Assembly: GCA_937980205.1 (NCBI GenBank)
Contig: CALJKW010000052.1
Coordinates: forward strand, 62,001-126,000
From: an uncultured Myxococcales bacterium
GTDB lineage: Bacteria; Myxococcota; Myxococcia; Myxococcales; Myxococcaceae
Length of the DNA: 64,000 bases
Direction: 5' to 3'
How positions within the stretch are numbered: the stretch's first letter is position 1; each line of letters starts with the position of its first letter. The translations under genes were made by a program, and so were the position numbers. This document shows, in pieces, positions 33,293 through 41,354 of this stretch. The notes under the pieces were generated by a model. The model was not told the origin of the DNA. It searched no databases and was given only the letters and a program-made list of their open reading frames with translations.

Positions 33293-35026
33293 ATGAAGCT
33301 CACCAACGACTCGACGCGGGCGTTCCGCGAGCTGTGGAAGAACGACCCGCTGCGCGCCGCGCAGTGGGTGAGCAACGTCGCGGCGCACGCGCACGTCGAG
33401 ACCCCGGCGGTGACGCAGCTGCGCGAGGTGCTGGGCGCGACGAAGTTCGACCTCGGCGCCCTGAAGAAGCTCGTCGAGCAGCACCCCGAGCTGACGCAGC
33501 CGCTCGGCGCGCTGCAGGCCTCGCGCTCCGCGACCCTGGGCTGGAGCGAGCAGGCCCACCTCGAGGCGCCCACGTACACCGGCACGGTGCAAGTGAAGGA
33601 TGATCAGGTGAAGCTCTCCACGCCGATGGGAGAGCTGACGCTCGCGACGGCTCCCGGCCAGTGGCACGCGAAGTGGGCCGCCGAGGTCGGCGCGTTCAAC
33701 GGCACCGTCGTCACCGTGCGCGGCTGGCCGGACAAGACCGGCAACGCGCTCGCGGTCGAGTCGTTCGGCCCCGGCTCGGGGACCGGCTACGTGCAGGGCC
33801 GCGTGACGCGCACGCCCGACGGCGCCGTCGCGATTCAGGAGCGCCCCGACAAGCTCGTGCGCATCACCGATACGACGCTCGCCGCGCACCTCGAGAAGTT
33901 CATGCGCGTCGCGTTCATCTTGCCGGGAGAGGCCCAGGCGACTCCGAGCAAGGGCGGCGGGCTCGAGTGGAAGTACGACGGGCAGCCCGAGGGCTATTAC
34001 ATGCTCACGAAGCTCAACCCGGGCGACGACAAGCTCTACGACGCGGACACGCCGTTCGAGAAGACGCACGTGCAGGCGGCCGCGGGGCACTTCCCGGTCG
34101 ACAAGCTGGGCCACCGCGTCTTCGTCTTCGGCAGCATCGCCGAGGAGCACGACGGCGTCGTCACCGACCGGGTGCGCAAGTTCACCGCGAGCTGGGTGAG
34201 CGAGCCGATTCTGCCCGCGTGGCAGAAGGCCGCCGAGGCGAAGGGTAAGGAGCTCGAAGTCGAGAAGAGCCCCGACGACGCGGTGCGCGCGCTCGACCCG
34301 CGCGTGGCGGTCGCGAATCCAACCGGTGACTTCGAGCCGCCGCTCGGCCCCGTCGAGCAGGCGCTGCGGCTGGCGGAGGCGTGGGGCGTCGAGAAGAAGA
34401 ACGGCGCGCTGATCCGCCACTCACGCTCGGAGAAGAAGCCCGGCACGATGCAGCACTACCAGGTCGGCGCCAAGCTCGCCGAGGGGCCCGTCGACATGGA
34501 AGGCCGCAAGCACGGCAAGTGGTCCGAGTTCGCGACCGACGCGGCCGGCAAACGCGAGGTGGCGCTGCAGGGCCACTACGAGCACGGCGTGCGGCAGGGC
34601 ATCTGGGTTCAGTTGAAGGACGGCAAGCCGGAGAACGCGTGGCAGTTCGAGCACGGCAAGCTGAAGGCGGCGGGCCACGTCGACGCGGAGCTCCGCCCGC
34701 ACGGAGCGTGGACGCTCGTCGGCCGCGACGGCCTCCACGACGGAGGCGAGGGCGAGTACGAGCACGGCCTCCGCGTCGGCGACTGGTGGTACTACAAGCC
34801 CGGCACGTCCGATTACGAGCGCGCGGAGGTGTACCACCGCAACGGCGTGCTCGCGGCCGAGGGCAAGACCGAGCTCACGCAGGTCGGCGCGGAGAAGTAC
34901 GACGTCCGCGTCGGCGAGTGGCGGCTCTACGACGAGCAGGGAACGCTGATTCGAACCGTGCACCACACCGTCGATGAGCTCCTCGACGGCGGCACCGGCG
35001 AGACGGTAGGAGGCAAAGGTCCATGA
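33293..35026 (+). CDS. MORN/YwqK-like repeat protein, paralogue 1
   Basis: 577 residues from MKLTNDST; the frame extends 20 codons upstream but alignment with the next gene (both have LWKNDPL-x-A-A-x-W-V at residues 14-26) supports this start. Residues 1 to about 350 are a unique region with repeated strand-rich phrases (VVTVRGWPDKTGNALAVESF, YVQGRVTRT). The C-terminal 220 residues contain five G-x-W turns (HGKW, QGIW, HGAW, VGDW, VGEW), as in YwqK/MORN repeats known from toxin-antitoxin-like and membrane-associated proteins. No signal peptide. Its stop overlaps the start of paralogue 2 (ATGA). Confidence 0.8.
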   Translation: MKLTNDSTRAFRELWKNDPLRAAQWVSNVAAHAHVETPAVTQLREVLGATKFDLGALKKLVEQHPELTQPLGALQASRSATLGWSEQAHLEAPTYTGTVQVKDDQVKLSTPMGELTLATAPGQWHAKWAAEVGAFNGTVVTVRGWPDKTGNALAVESFGPGSGTGYVQGRVTRTPDGAVAIQERPDKLVRITDTTLAAHLEKFMRVAFILPGEAQATPSKGGGLEWKYDGQPEGYYMLTKLNPGDDKLYDADTPFEKTHVQAAAGHFPVDKLGHRVFVFGSIAEEHDGVVTDRVRKFTASWVSEPILPAWQKAAEAKGKELEVEKSPDDAVRALDPRVAVANPTGDFEPPLGPVEQALRLAEAWGVEKKNGALIRHSRSEKKPGTMQHYQVGAKLAEGPVDMEGRKHGKWSEFATDAAGKREVALQGHYEHGVRQGIWVQLKDGKPENAWQFEHGKLKAAGHVDAELRPHGAWTLVGRDGLHDGGEGEYEHGLRVGDWWYYKPGTSDYERAEVYHRNGVLAAEGKTELTQVGAEKYDVRVGEWRLYDEQGTLIRTVHHTVDELLDGGTGETVGGKGP

Positions 35027-36756
35027 AGGTTCAGTCACCGGTCGCGCAGCGGCTCGACGCGCTGTGGAAGAACGACCCGCTCGCCGCGGCGAAGTGGGTC
35101 GCCGACCTCTCGACGCAGGCGCACGCCGAGCTGCCCGGCCTCTCGAAGCTCAAAGAGCTGCTCGGCCTCGCCGGCGCCTCGGGCTTCGACGCCCGCGCGC
35201 TCACGCAGCTCGCGCAAGAGCACCCCGAGCTTCGCAACCCGCTCGGCGCGATTCAGCAGGCGCGCGCCAAGACGCTGAACTGGGAAGCGCAGGCGCCGAT
35301 GGAGCCCCCCGCGTTCACCGGCAAGGTCTCGGTGCAGGACGGGCAGGTGAAGCTCGAGACGGCGGGCGGCACGTTCGATCTCGCGGTGCCCGCGCAGAAC
35401 GTGTGGCTCGCGCGCTGGGCCGCCGAGGTCGGCGCGTTCAAGGGCCAGGTGGTCACCGTGCGCGGCTGGCCTGACACCGCGGGCAAGGCCATCGCGGTCG
35501 ACGGCTTCGCGCCCGGCACCGAGCGCGAGTTCGTGCAGGGCCGCGTGACGCGCACCGAAGACGGCGCGCTCGCCATCGCGGTGCGGCCCGACAAGCAGGT
35601 GCGCATCACGCACCCGAAGCTCCAGGCGAAGCTGCAGGACTACGTGCGCGTCGGCTTCATCCTCCCGGGAGAGGCGAAGGAAGTGCAGACGCCGAAGGGG
35701 AAGCAGTGGGTCTACGACCAGAACCCCGACGGCTACTACATGCTGACGAAGCTGAACCCGAGCACGCTGGACAACTCGGTGGTCCGCTACGACGCGGACA
35801 CGCCGTTCGAGAAGACGCAGATCACGACGACGTCGGGCGAGTTCCCCGACTCGAAGCTCGGCGAGCGCATCTTCGTGTTCGGGCGGATTCCCGAGGCCGG
35901 CGAGGACCTCGGCGTGAAGCCGCCGGTCGAGCGCATCCGGAAGTTCGTGGCGTCGTGGGTGAGCGAGCCGATTCAGGCCGCGTGGCAGAAGAGCGCCGAG
36001 GCGCTCGGCAAGAGCATCTCGGTGGAGAAGGGCCCCGAGCAGCTCGCGGTGACGCTCGACCCGACGGTGAAGCACCCGGCCGGCACGTTCGCTCCCGACG
36101 CGAACGTCGGCGCGGACCCGGTCGGCAGCAAGAGCGGGCGCGTGACGTTGAAGGACGGCACCGTCGAGCGCTGGGAGCACGGCAAGAAGCTCGAGTCGGG
36201 CCCGGTCGACGAGAAGGGCCTGCCGCACGGCGAGTGGCAGGAGTTCGCGCCGCGCGCGTTCCACTCCGAGAACAAGGAGGGCGCCGTCGCCAGCGAGTAC
36301 GACGTCTCGGTGAAGGGCACGTACGAGCACGGCAAGCGCCAGGGCGTGTGGATTCAGTTCAAGGACGGCCAGGCGAAGAACGCGTGGCAGTACGAGAAGG
36401 GCCAGCTCGTCGCGGCGGGGCACGTCGATGATCAGGGCCGCCAGCACGGCGCGTGGACGCTGGTCGCCGCCGACGGCCTGCACGACGGCGGCGAGGGCGA
36501 GTTCAACCACGGCCTGCGCTCGGACTCGTGGTGGTACTTCAAGCCCGGCACCTCCGAGTACGCCCGCGCCGAGTTCTACGACGACAAGGGGAAGATCTCG
36601 TTCGAGGGCGACGTCCGCGCCGCCAAGGTCGGAGACCAGACGTACCAGGTGCGCATCGGCGAGTGGAAGTTCTACGACGAGGCCGGGAAGGTGAAGGAGA
36701 CGAAGACGTACGGGCCTTCGGACCTCATCGACGCGAACGGCAAGGTTCGCGGCTGA
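35023..36756 (+). CDS. MORN/YwqK-like repeat protein, paralogue 2
   Basis: 577 residues, the same length as its neighbour and colinear with it throughout; it arose by tandem duplication. A clear ribosome binding site (AGGAGG) lies upstream of the ATG inside the previous gene. The unique N-terminal region shares VSEPI-x-x-A-W-Q-K, DADTPFEKT and G-Y-Y-M-L-T-K-L-N-P with paralogue 1. The same G-x-W turns appear in the C-terminal part (HGEW, QGVW, HGAW, SDSWWYFKPG, IGEW). Both genes run divergently from the SAHH-fusion gene. I infer a two-protein complex or a duplicated sensor; no activity is visible. Confidence 0.8.
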   Translation: MKVQSPVAQRLDALWKNDPLAAAKWVADLSTQAHAELPGLSKLKELLGLAGASGFDARALTQLAQEHPELRNPLGAIQQARAKTLNWEAQAPMEPPAFTGKVSVQDGQVKLETAGGTFDLAVPAQNVWLARWAAEVGAFKGQVVTVRGWPDTAGKAIAVDGFAPGTEREFVQGRVTRTEDGALAIAVRPDKQVRITHPKLQAKLQDYVRVGFILPGEAKEVQTPKGKQWVYDQNPDGYYMLTKLNPSTLDNSVVRYDADTPFEKTQITTTSGEFPDSKLGERIFVFGRIPEAGEDLGVKPPVERIRKFVASWVSEPIQAAWQKSAEALGKSISVEKGPEQLAVTLDPTVKHPAGTFAPDANVGADPVGSKSGRVTLKDGTVERWEHGKKLESGPVDEKGLPHGEWQEFAPRAFHSENKEGAVASEYDVSVKGTYEHGKRQGVWIQFKDGQAKNAWQYEKGQLVAAGHVDDQGRQHGAWTLVAADGLHDGGEGEFNHGLRSDSWWYFKPGTSEYARAEFYDDKGKISFEGDVRAAKVGDQTYQVRIGEWKFYDEAGKVKETKTYGPSDLIDANGKVRG

Positions 36757-36770
36757 GCGGCGCGAAGAAC

Positions 36771-36791
36771 CTCCGCTCACCCTGAGCGGAG
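36771..36791. terminator. Hairpin between convergent genes
   Basis: CTCCGCTCA (36771-36779) and TGAGCGGAG (36783-36791) are perfect 9-base arms with a three-base loop. It lies between the MORN pair and the SRPBCC gene, which converge here. There is no T-rich run, so if it terminates transcription it does so without a classical U-tract; the CCCTGAG...GTCGAAGGG string around it also resembles dispersed extragenic repeats. Confidence 0.4.
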
Positions 36792-36822
36792 CGCGAAGCG
36801 CGGAGTCGAAGGGCGCCCGCAG

Positions 36823-37278
36823 TCACCGTGAGGCCAGATACTTCCTCAGCGCCGCGAGCCGCTTCCGCGTCTCCCACCGGAACACCAGCGCCATCACCGG
36901 CTCGAGCGCCCACGCGAGCCACCTCGGCCGCGCGGTGAAGTTGTACGTGTACGTCACGCGCGAGCGCCCGTCCGGCAGCGGCTCGTGCCGAATCGACGCG
37001 GCCCAGGTGCCGAAGAACGGGGGCTGGTTCAGCATCTTCACCGCGGCCACCTTCCCCGGCTCGAAGCTCACGTATTCGGTCTTCAGCGCCAGCGCGCCGA
37101 GCGACCGGCGCCCCACGCAGACCGAGACGACTCCCTTGCTGGCCTTCGTGGCGCCGCCCTCGAGCCAGCACGCGGACAGCAGCGTGTCCCAATCGAGCCG
37201 GCGCCCGTAGTCGTGCAGCAGCTCGAAGACGACGTCCGCGGAGGCCGGCAGCTCCTCGCTCACGCGCCCGTGCTTCAT
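36823..37278 (-). CDS. SRPBCC (START-like) family protein
   Basis: 151 residues. VSEELPASADVVFELLHDYGRRLDWDTLL is the first strand, helix and Trp of the SRPBCC/polyketide-cyclase fold; SRVTYTYNFTARPRWLAWALEPVMALVFRWETRKRLAALRKYL is its long C-terminal helix (listed as consecutive short parts of one segment from about residue 105 on). The helix-grip fold makes a hydrophobic cavity for a lipid-like ligand. No catalytic residue is evident. Third gene of the FHA operon; its ATG overlaps the stop of the FHA gene (ATGA), so it probably works with that signalling unit. Confidence 0.8.
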   Translation of the reverse strand: MKHGRVSEELPASADVVFELLHDYGRRLDWDTLLSACWLEGGATKASKGVVSVCVGRRSLGALALKTEYVSFEPGKVAAVKMLNQPPFFGTWAASIRHEPLPDGRSRVTYTYNFTARPRWLAWALEPVMALVFRWETRKRLAALRKYLASR

Positions 37279-37781
37279 CGCCGGGCGAGCTTCGATGCGA
37301 GCCGCAGCACCATGCCCTGCGACGTGAAGAGCTTCAGCGCGAGGTTGCCGAGCGTGAGCGTCTGCCCCGACGACACCGCGACGAACGTGCCGTACTGCAC
37401 CAGGTTGCCGTCGACGAAGAAGGTGGTGTTCTCGTCGGGCGCCGAGGCGGTCCACCCGTCCTCCGCGTAGACGAGCGTGCACTGGTGGCGAGAGACCGTC
37501 GCGTCGCTCAAGACGACGTCGTTGCCCTCGGCGCGCCCGATGGTGACCGTCGCGCCGGGGAACTTCTTGTCGAGCACGAAGCACAGCGGGTCGCCGACGC
37601 GAGGCAGCGCGGAGGCGTGCTCGAGGCCCTCGGTCACCGTCGCGGCGCTGCCGATGGTGCCGCGCGGGACGTTGAGCGCGCCGGCCTCCCAGACCAGCCA
37701 GTCGTTCGGGTGCAGCTCGGCGAAGCGGGTGCCCTGAATCAGGAACTGCCTCGCCAGCGCGGAGAGCAGCAGGGTCTTCAC
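37275..37781 (-). CDS. Single-domain FHA protein
   Basis: 168 residues. The forkhead-associated domain is at about 65-155: VTIGRAEGNDVVLSDATVSRHQCTL is its core, with the conserved phosphothreonine-contact Arg in G-R-A and Ser/Arg/His in SRHQ. The first 60 residues are a preceding small domain of unknown type. FHA domains bind phosphothreonine on partner proteins made by Ser/Thr kinases. Middle gene of the operon, nine bases after the FHA-GAF-cyclase gene. Confidence 0.88.
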   Translation of the reverse strand: MKTLLLSALARQFLIQGTRFAELHPNDWLVWEAGALNVPRGTIGSAATVTEGLEHASALPRVGDPLCFVLDKKFPGATVTIGRAEGNDVVLSDATVSRHQCTLVYAEDGWTASAPDENTTFFVDGNLVQYGTFVAVSSGQTLTLGNLALKLFTSQGMVLRLASKLARR

Positions 37782-37790
37782 GAGCGCGCT

Positions 37791-39563
37791 CTAGGTGCGC
37801 ACGCCCGACAGCGTGCCGGAGCCTGCGTCCTCTTCGAGCACCTCGAACACCGCCGTGCGCGTCTTGCTGCCCTGCAGCGCGCGCTCGCCGAGTGGCGTCA
37901 CGTCGAAGCGCGCGCCGATGGCGGCCAGCGTCTTGCCGGTGATGAGCACCTGCTGCGGAGACGCGCTCTGGCAGAGCCAGCTCGCGATGTTCACCGGCTC
38001 TCCGACGGCGGTGTAGTCGAGGCGAAGGTCTCCGCCGACGGTGCCCGCGAGCACCTTGCCGGTGTTGAGGCCCACCTTCATGTCGCAGCGCTCGCGCGGA
38101 GGCCGCTTCGCCATGAACTTGGTCCACTCGGTCTTCAGCGCGAGCGCGGCACGCACGGCGCGCAGCGCGTCGTCGCCCTTCGAGTACGGGGCCCCGAACA
38201 GCGCCATCACGCTGTCGCCCATGAACTTGTCGACGGTGCCCTCGAACGAGAACAAGATTCGCGTCGCGCGCTCGTAGAACTCGTTGAGCAGCTCGAGCGT
38301 CTTGTGCGGGTCGAGCTTCTGCGCGAGCGCCGTGAAGCCGCCGAGGTCGGCGAACAGCACCGTGACGTTCTTCTCTTCGAGCAGCGTGGGCTTGCCGCCC
38401 TTCTTCTTGAGCTCGGCGACGCGGCGCTCGACGACGGTCGGCGCGTGGAAGCGCTCGAGCGCGGCTTTGAGCTTCTCGTCGGCGGTGTTGCCGCCGCCTT
38501 CGCGGTTCCACCGCTGCATGCCGGCTTCGATGAGCTGCGCCACGGCGTTGCAGAGGTCGAGCAGGTCTTCGACGGGCTCTTCGCTGACGCCGACGCGGTT
38601 CAGGTAGAGCACGCCCTCGAACGGCGCCTGCCGGCCGATGGGAATGCAGAGCACCTGGTCGACGCCGTAGAGCACGACGCTCTCGCGCTCGGCGAAGCGG
38701 CGGTCGTCGCGCACGTTCGCGACGGCGATGGCCTGGCCCTTCTCGATGGCGGCGTCGACGATGGCGTCGCTCACCGGGACCTCGCCGCGCTGCAGCTTGC
38801 CGCCGTGCCGCACCGCCGCGGGCACCATCACCCCCGAGTGGTGGCGGGTGAGGACGACGGCGGTCGTGGCGCCGACGCGGTCCATCACCTTGTCGGTGAC
38901 GTCTTCGAGGAACGCCTGCAGGCCCGTCGCGGACGAGAGCTTCTCGGCGACGCGGTAGAGCAACAGCAGCGAGTGGAACGCGATCGGCGTCGCGTTGCGC
39001 GGCGTGTCTTCGCGCGGGCCGTCCGACGGCACTTCGATCTCGGACGTCTTGCTGCGCTCGGCGGCGACGCCGATGTCCGAGCCGTCTGACTCGGCGAACG
39101 GCAGCTGCGAGGGGTTGAACGGCGCGATGTTGTCGAGCACGCGCATCACGACGCTGTCGCGAACGTCCTTCGCGAGGATGACGGCCGAGGCGATGTCGAG
39201 CCCGCGGCCGAAGCGCTTCACGGCTCCGCCGGCGCCGAGGTCGACCATGTCGGTCGCGGCGTTCTCGACGGTGCTGGGCTGGCGGATGGCGAGCGTGTTC
39301 TCTCCGACCTGGAGCACGTCGCCGGCCTTCGCGTGCTGCAGGCCCTCGAGCGGCTGGCCGTTGAGCTTGCTGCCGTTGCGCGAGCCGAGGTCCTCGACGG
39401 TGAGCAGGTCGCCGCGCACGGTGATGCGCGCGTGCTTGCGCGAGACGAGATCGCCCGAGAGGACGATGTCGTTCTCGTCGGCGCGACCCATCATGGTCAC
39501 GCCCTCGGGGAGGTCATAGGCGGTGTCGAAGTATCCGGGCCCGTTGATCGTGAGCTGCCACAT
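37791..39563 (-). CDS. FHA-GAF-class III nucleotide cyclase
   Basis: 590 residues. FHA domain at about 20-95 (VTMMGRADENDIVLSGDLVSRKH), GAF at about 200-340 with the MSVLG-like core, and a class III cyclase at about 398-570. Metal-binding Asp406 (FADLGGFT) and Asp450 (MGDSVMALFG) and Lys446, which in adenylate cyclases selects adenine, are present. In the last motif, YTAVGEPVNIASWL, the position that normally holds the transition-state Arg four residues after Asn is Trp529, so activity may be reduced or lost. First gene of the FHA-FHA-SRPBCC operon, preceded by a 31-base element shared with the FHA sigma-54 activator. Confidence 0.9.
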   Translation of the reverse strand: MWQLTINGPGYFDTAYDLPEGVTMMGRADENDIVLSGDLVSRKHARITVRGDLLTVEDLGSRNGSKLNGQPLEGLQHAKAGDVLQVGENTLAIRQPSTVENAATDMVDLGAGGAVKRFGRGLDIASAVILAKDVRDSVVMRVLDNIAPFNPSQLPFAESDGSDIGVAAERSKTSEIEVPSDGPREDTPRNATPIAFHSLLLLYRVAEKLSSATGLQAFLEDVTDKVMDRVGATTAVVLTRHHSGVMVPAAVRHGGKLQRGEVPVSDAIVDAAIEKGQAIAVANVRDDRRFAERESVVLYGVDQVLCIPIGRQAPFEGVLYLNRVGVSEEPVEDLLDLCNAVAQLIEAGMQRWNREGGGNTADEKLKAALERFHAPTVVERRVAELKKKGGKPTLLEEKNVTVLFADLGGFTALAQKLDPHKTLELLNEFYERATRILFSFEGTVDKFMGDSVMALFGAPYSKGDDALRAVRAALALKTEWTKFMAKRPPRERCDMKVGLNTGKVLAGTVGGDLRLDYTAVGEPVNIASWLCQSASPQQVLITGKTLAAIGARFDVTPLGERALQGSKTRTAVFEVLEEDAGSGTLSGVRT

Positions 39564-39579
39564 CGCGCGCGGGCCGCAG

Positions 39580-39610
39580 TATGGATCGACTCACGCGGCC
39601 GTTCTCGTTT
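39580..39610 (-). promoter_or_regulatory. Conserved 31-base element upstream of FHA-cyclase gene
   Basis: On the minus strand this reads AAACGAGAA then GGCC then GAGTCGATC then CATA, and 25 of 31 bases match 47707-47737, upstream of the FHA sigma-54 activator. It lies 17-47 bases before the start codon at 39563, so CATACT near 39578-39583 could be a -10 box. The two elements probably share a sigma factor or activator. Confidence 0.5.
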
Positions 39611-39619
39611 TTGTGACGG

Positions 39620-41344
39620 TCACCGCGCCGCCGGCGCTTGCGCGAGCATCGAGTAGACGTGCGCGCGCAGGGACGTGTCGTCGGGGTGCCGCGCGGCGAT
39701 GAGCAGCAAGAGCTCGTCGACGCTCGGGTCCCTGCCTACGTCGCGCGAGAGCAGGTTCAGCGCCGCCAGGTCTCCCGACAGCGAGGTGCCGGCCCGCACC
39801 TGTTCGAGCACGCGCGTGCGCTCCGAAGGCGCGAGGTCGCGTTGCGTGAGCAGCCTCAAGGCGTCGGCGCCGAGCTCGGCGTCGCTCGCCGCGCCGATGA
39901 TGGCCGACGTCGCCTCGGGCGACTCGTCTTTGCGCAGCGCGAGCAGCGCCGCGCGCCGCTCGCCGTGCTCCGCAGCGTGCAGCGACCGCTCGAGCAGCTC
40001 ACGGTTCTGCGGCAGCCCCGCGTTGCCCAGGGCGGCGAGCAGCGTCTCGCGGGCTTCGCCGTCCTTCGCGGCCTCCAGCGACGAGGTGAGCCGCGCGTTC
40101 AAGCGGGTGGCTTCGGCGGTCTTGCCGTCGGCGGCGAGGTGACCTGCCGCCGCGCCGAGCGACGCCGCTGCCGCGGCCCGGTGCTCGCCCTGCGTTCGCT
40201 CGAACCGCGACTCGAGCCACCGCGTCGTCTCGGGCTCCGGCTTCGTCACGAACGAGAGGCGCTGCTGCAACAGGCCCGCCTCGGGCATCTTCGCCACCAC
40301 CTCCGAGTCGAGCAGCCTGAGCATCGCGGCCTGCGCGTCTTTCGTTCCGGCCGAGGCGAGCAGGTCCATGATCAGCATCCGGCGCGTGGTGTTCGCGTCG
40401 CCGTCGAGGAACGTGCGCTCGAGCTCTGCTGCCGTCTCGGGCTGCAGCCGCAGCCGGCCCACCGCCTGCCACAACCAGCGGTCGTGGTTCGGCATGCGGC
40501 CGCCGTTGCCCAGCTTCTTCAGGTCGTCGATCAGCTGCTCGGAAGAGAAGCCCTCGGCGCGCTGCTCGAGCAGCCTGCGGTCGAGGTCCGTGCGCACCGA
40601 GACTTCGTTCGCCGGCCGCGCCGGCGACCAGCGCACGTCGGCCGCGGCGACGCGCGCCGCCTCGCCCAGCTCGTCCACCACCAGCACGTCGTCGAACACC
40701 GCGCCGGCCAGCTCGAGCCGCTCGTGCGCCTCGAGCCGCACCAGCCGAGAGCCGTCGAGCTTCACTTGCGCGCGCGAGGTGACGCGCTGTGCGCTCAGGT
40801 CCAGGCCGGCGAGCTGTGCCGACGGCCGGTACGCGGTCCGGCGCCGCTCGAGCGTGCCGTCGCCGCGCGGAGTGAGCTGCACCTCGACCTCGCCCAGCCG
40901 GCTCGTCTGCATGCCCAGCTCGAGCGCGAGCGCCTGCAGCAGGTGCTCGGCGAGCGGCTCGGCGCCTTCGGGAAATTGCACGCGCACGACGCGCTCGCCC
41001 TCGCGCTCGAACCGGAAGGGCACCTGCACGGTGTTCGCCGTCACCGGCAGCTCGCTCCCCAACATCGACAGCGAGAAGGTCTTCACCTCCTCGACTCGTG
41101 CGAGCCACGCACCACCGCCCTCGTCCTGCAGCACGAGCTTTCCGCTCAACACGAGCGTGTTCGTGACGGCAGCCTCATCGAGCGAGACGCCCTCGCGCTG
41201 CTCGCTGGCGCGCCAGTCGAGCAGGTAGCTGTGGGCCGGCCCGACCTCGGCCGGAACGATCGGAGCCGTCACCTCACCGCGGCAGAGCCACACCGCGGCG
41301 ACGGCGACGAACACGGCGGCGGGGACGATGGTGCGTGCGCGCAT
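39620..41344 (-). CDS. Exported HEAT-repeat protein
   Basis: 574 residues. RTIVPAAVFVAVAAVWLCRG is a signal sequence, followed by an all-beta region to about residue 240 resembling the lipovitellin/large-lipid-transfer start, then about ten HEAT-like helical pairs (residues 260-574) with the usual A-A-L-x-A-L-G and A-A-A-A-S-L-G spacing. The combination of an N-terminal beta domain and HEAT superhelix is found in secreted myxobacterial proteins of unknown role; a lipid-binding function is inference only. It follows the 730-residue exported protein by ten bases, so both are co-transcribed. Ribosome binding site AAGGGG lies upstream. Confidence 0.75.
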   Translation of the reverse strand: MRARTIVPAAVFVAVAAVWLCRGEVTAPIVPAEVGPAHSYLLDWRASEQREGVSLDEAAVTNTLVLSGKLVLQDEGGGAWLARVEEVKTFSLSMLGSELPVTANTVQVPFRFEREGERVVRVQFPEGAEPLAEHLLQALALELGMQTSRLGEVEVQLTPRGDGTLERRRTAYRPSAQLAGLDLSAQRVTSRAQVKLDGSRLVRLEAHERLELAGAVFDDVLVVDELGEAARVAAADVRWSPARPANEVSVRTDLDRRLLEQRAEGFSSEQLIDDLKKLGNGGRMPNHDRWLWQAVGRLRLQPETAAELERTFLDGDANTTRRMLIMDLLASAGTKDAQAAMLRLLDSEVVAKMPEAGLLQQRLSFVTKPEPETTRWLESRFERTQGEHRAAAAASLGAAAGHLAADGKTAEATRLNARLTSSLEAAKDGEARETLLAALGNAGLPQNRELLERSLHAAEHGERRAALLALRKDESPEATSAIIGAASDAELGADALRLLTQRDLAPSERTRVLEQVRAGTSLSGDLAALNLLSRDVGRDPSVDELLLLIAARHPDDTSLRAHVYSMLAQAPAAR

Positions 41345-41354
41345 GACGGGCCCC

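Noticed and set aside
30114..33296. A 1060-codon open frame on the plus strand opposite the SAHH-fusion gene
   Set aside because: It is a GC-bias shadow: composition is extreme (Arg, Leu, Ala, Val), no known motif, and the minus-strand gene has clear domains.
36770..36812. CCCTGAG...GTCGAAGGG string as a mobile repeat (REP-like)
   Set aside because: Only one copy is present in the window, so repetition cannot be shown; kept only as a hairpin.
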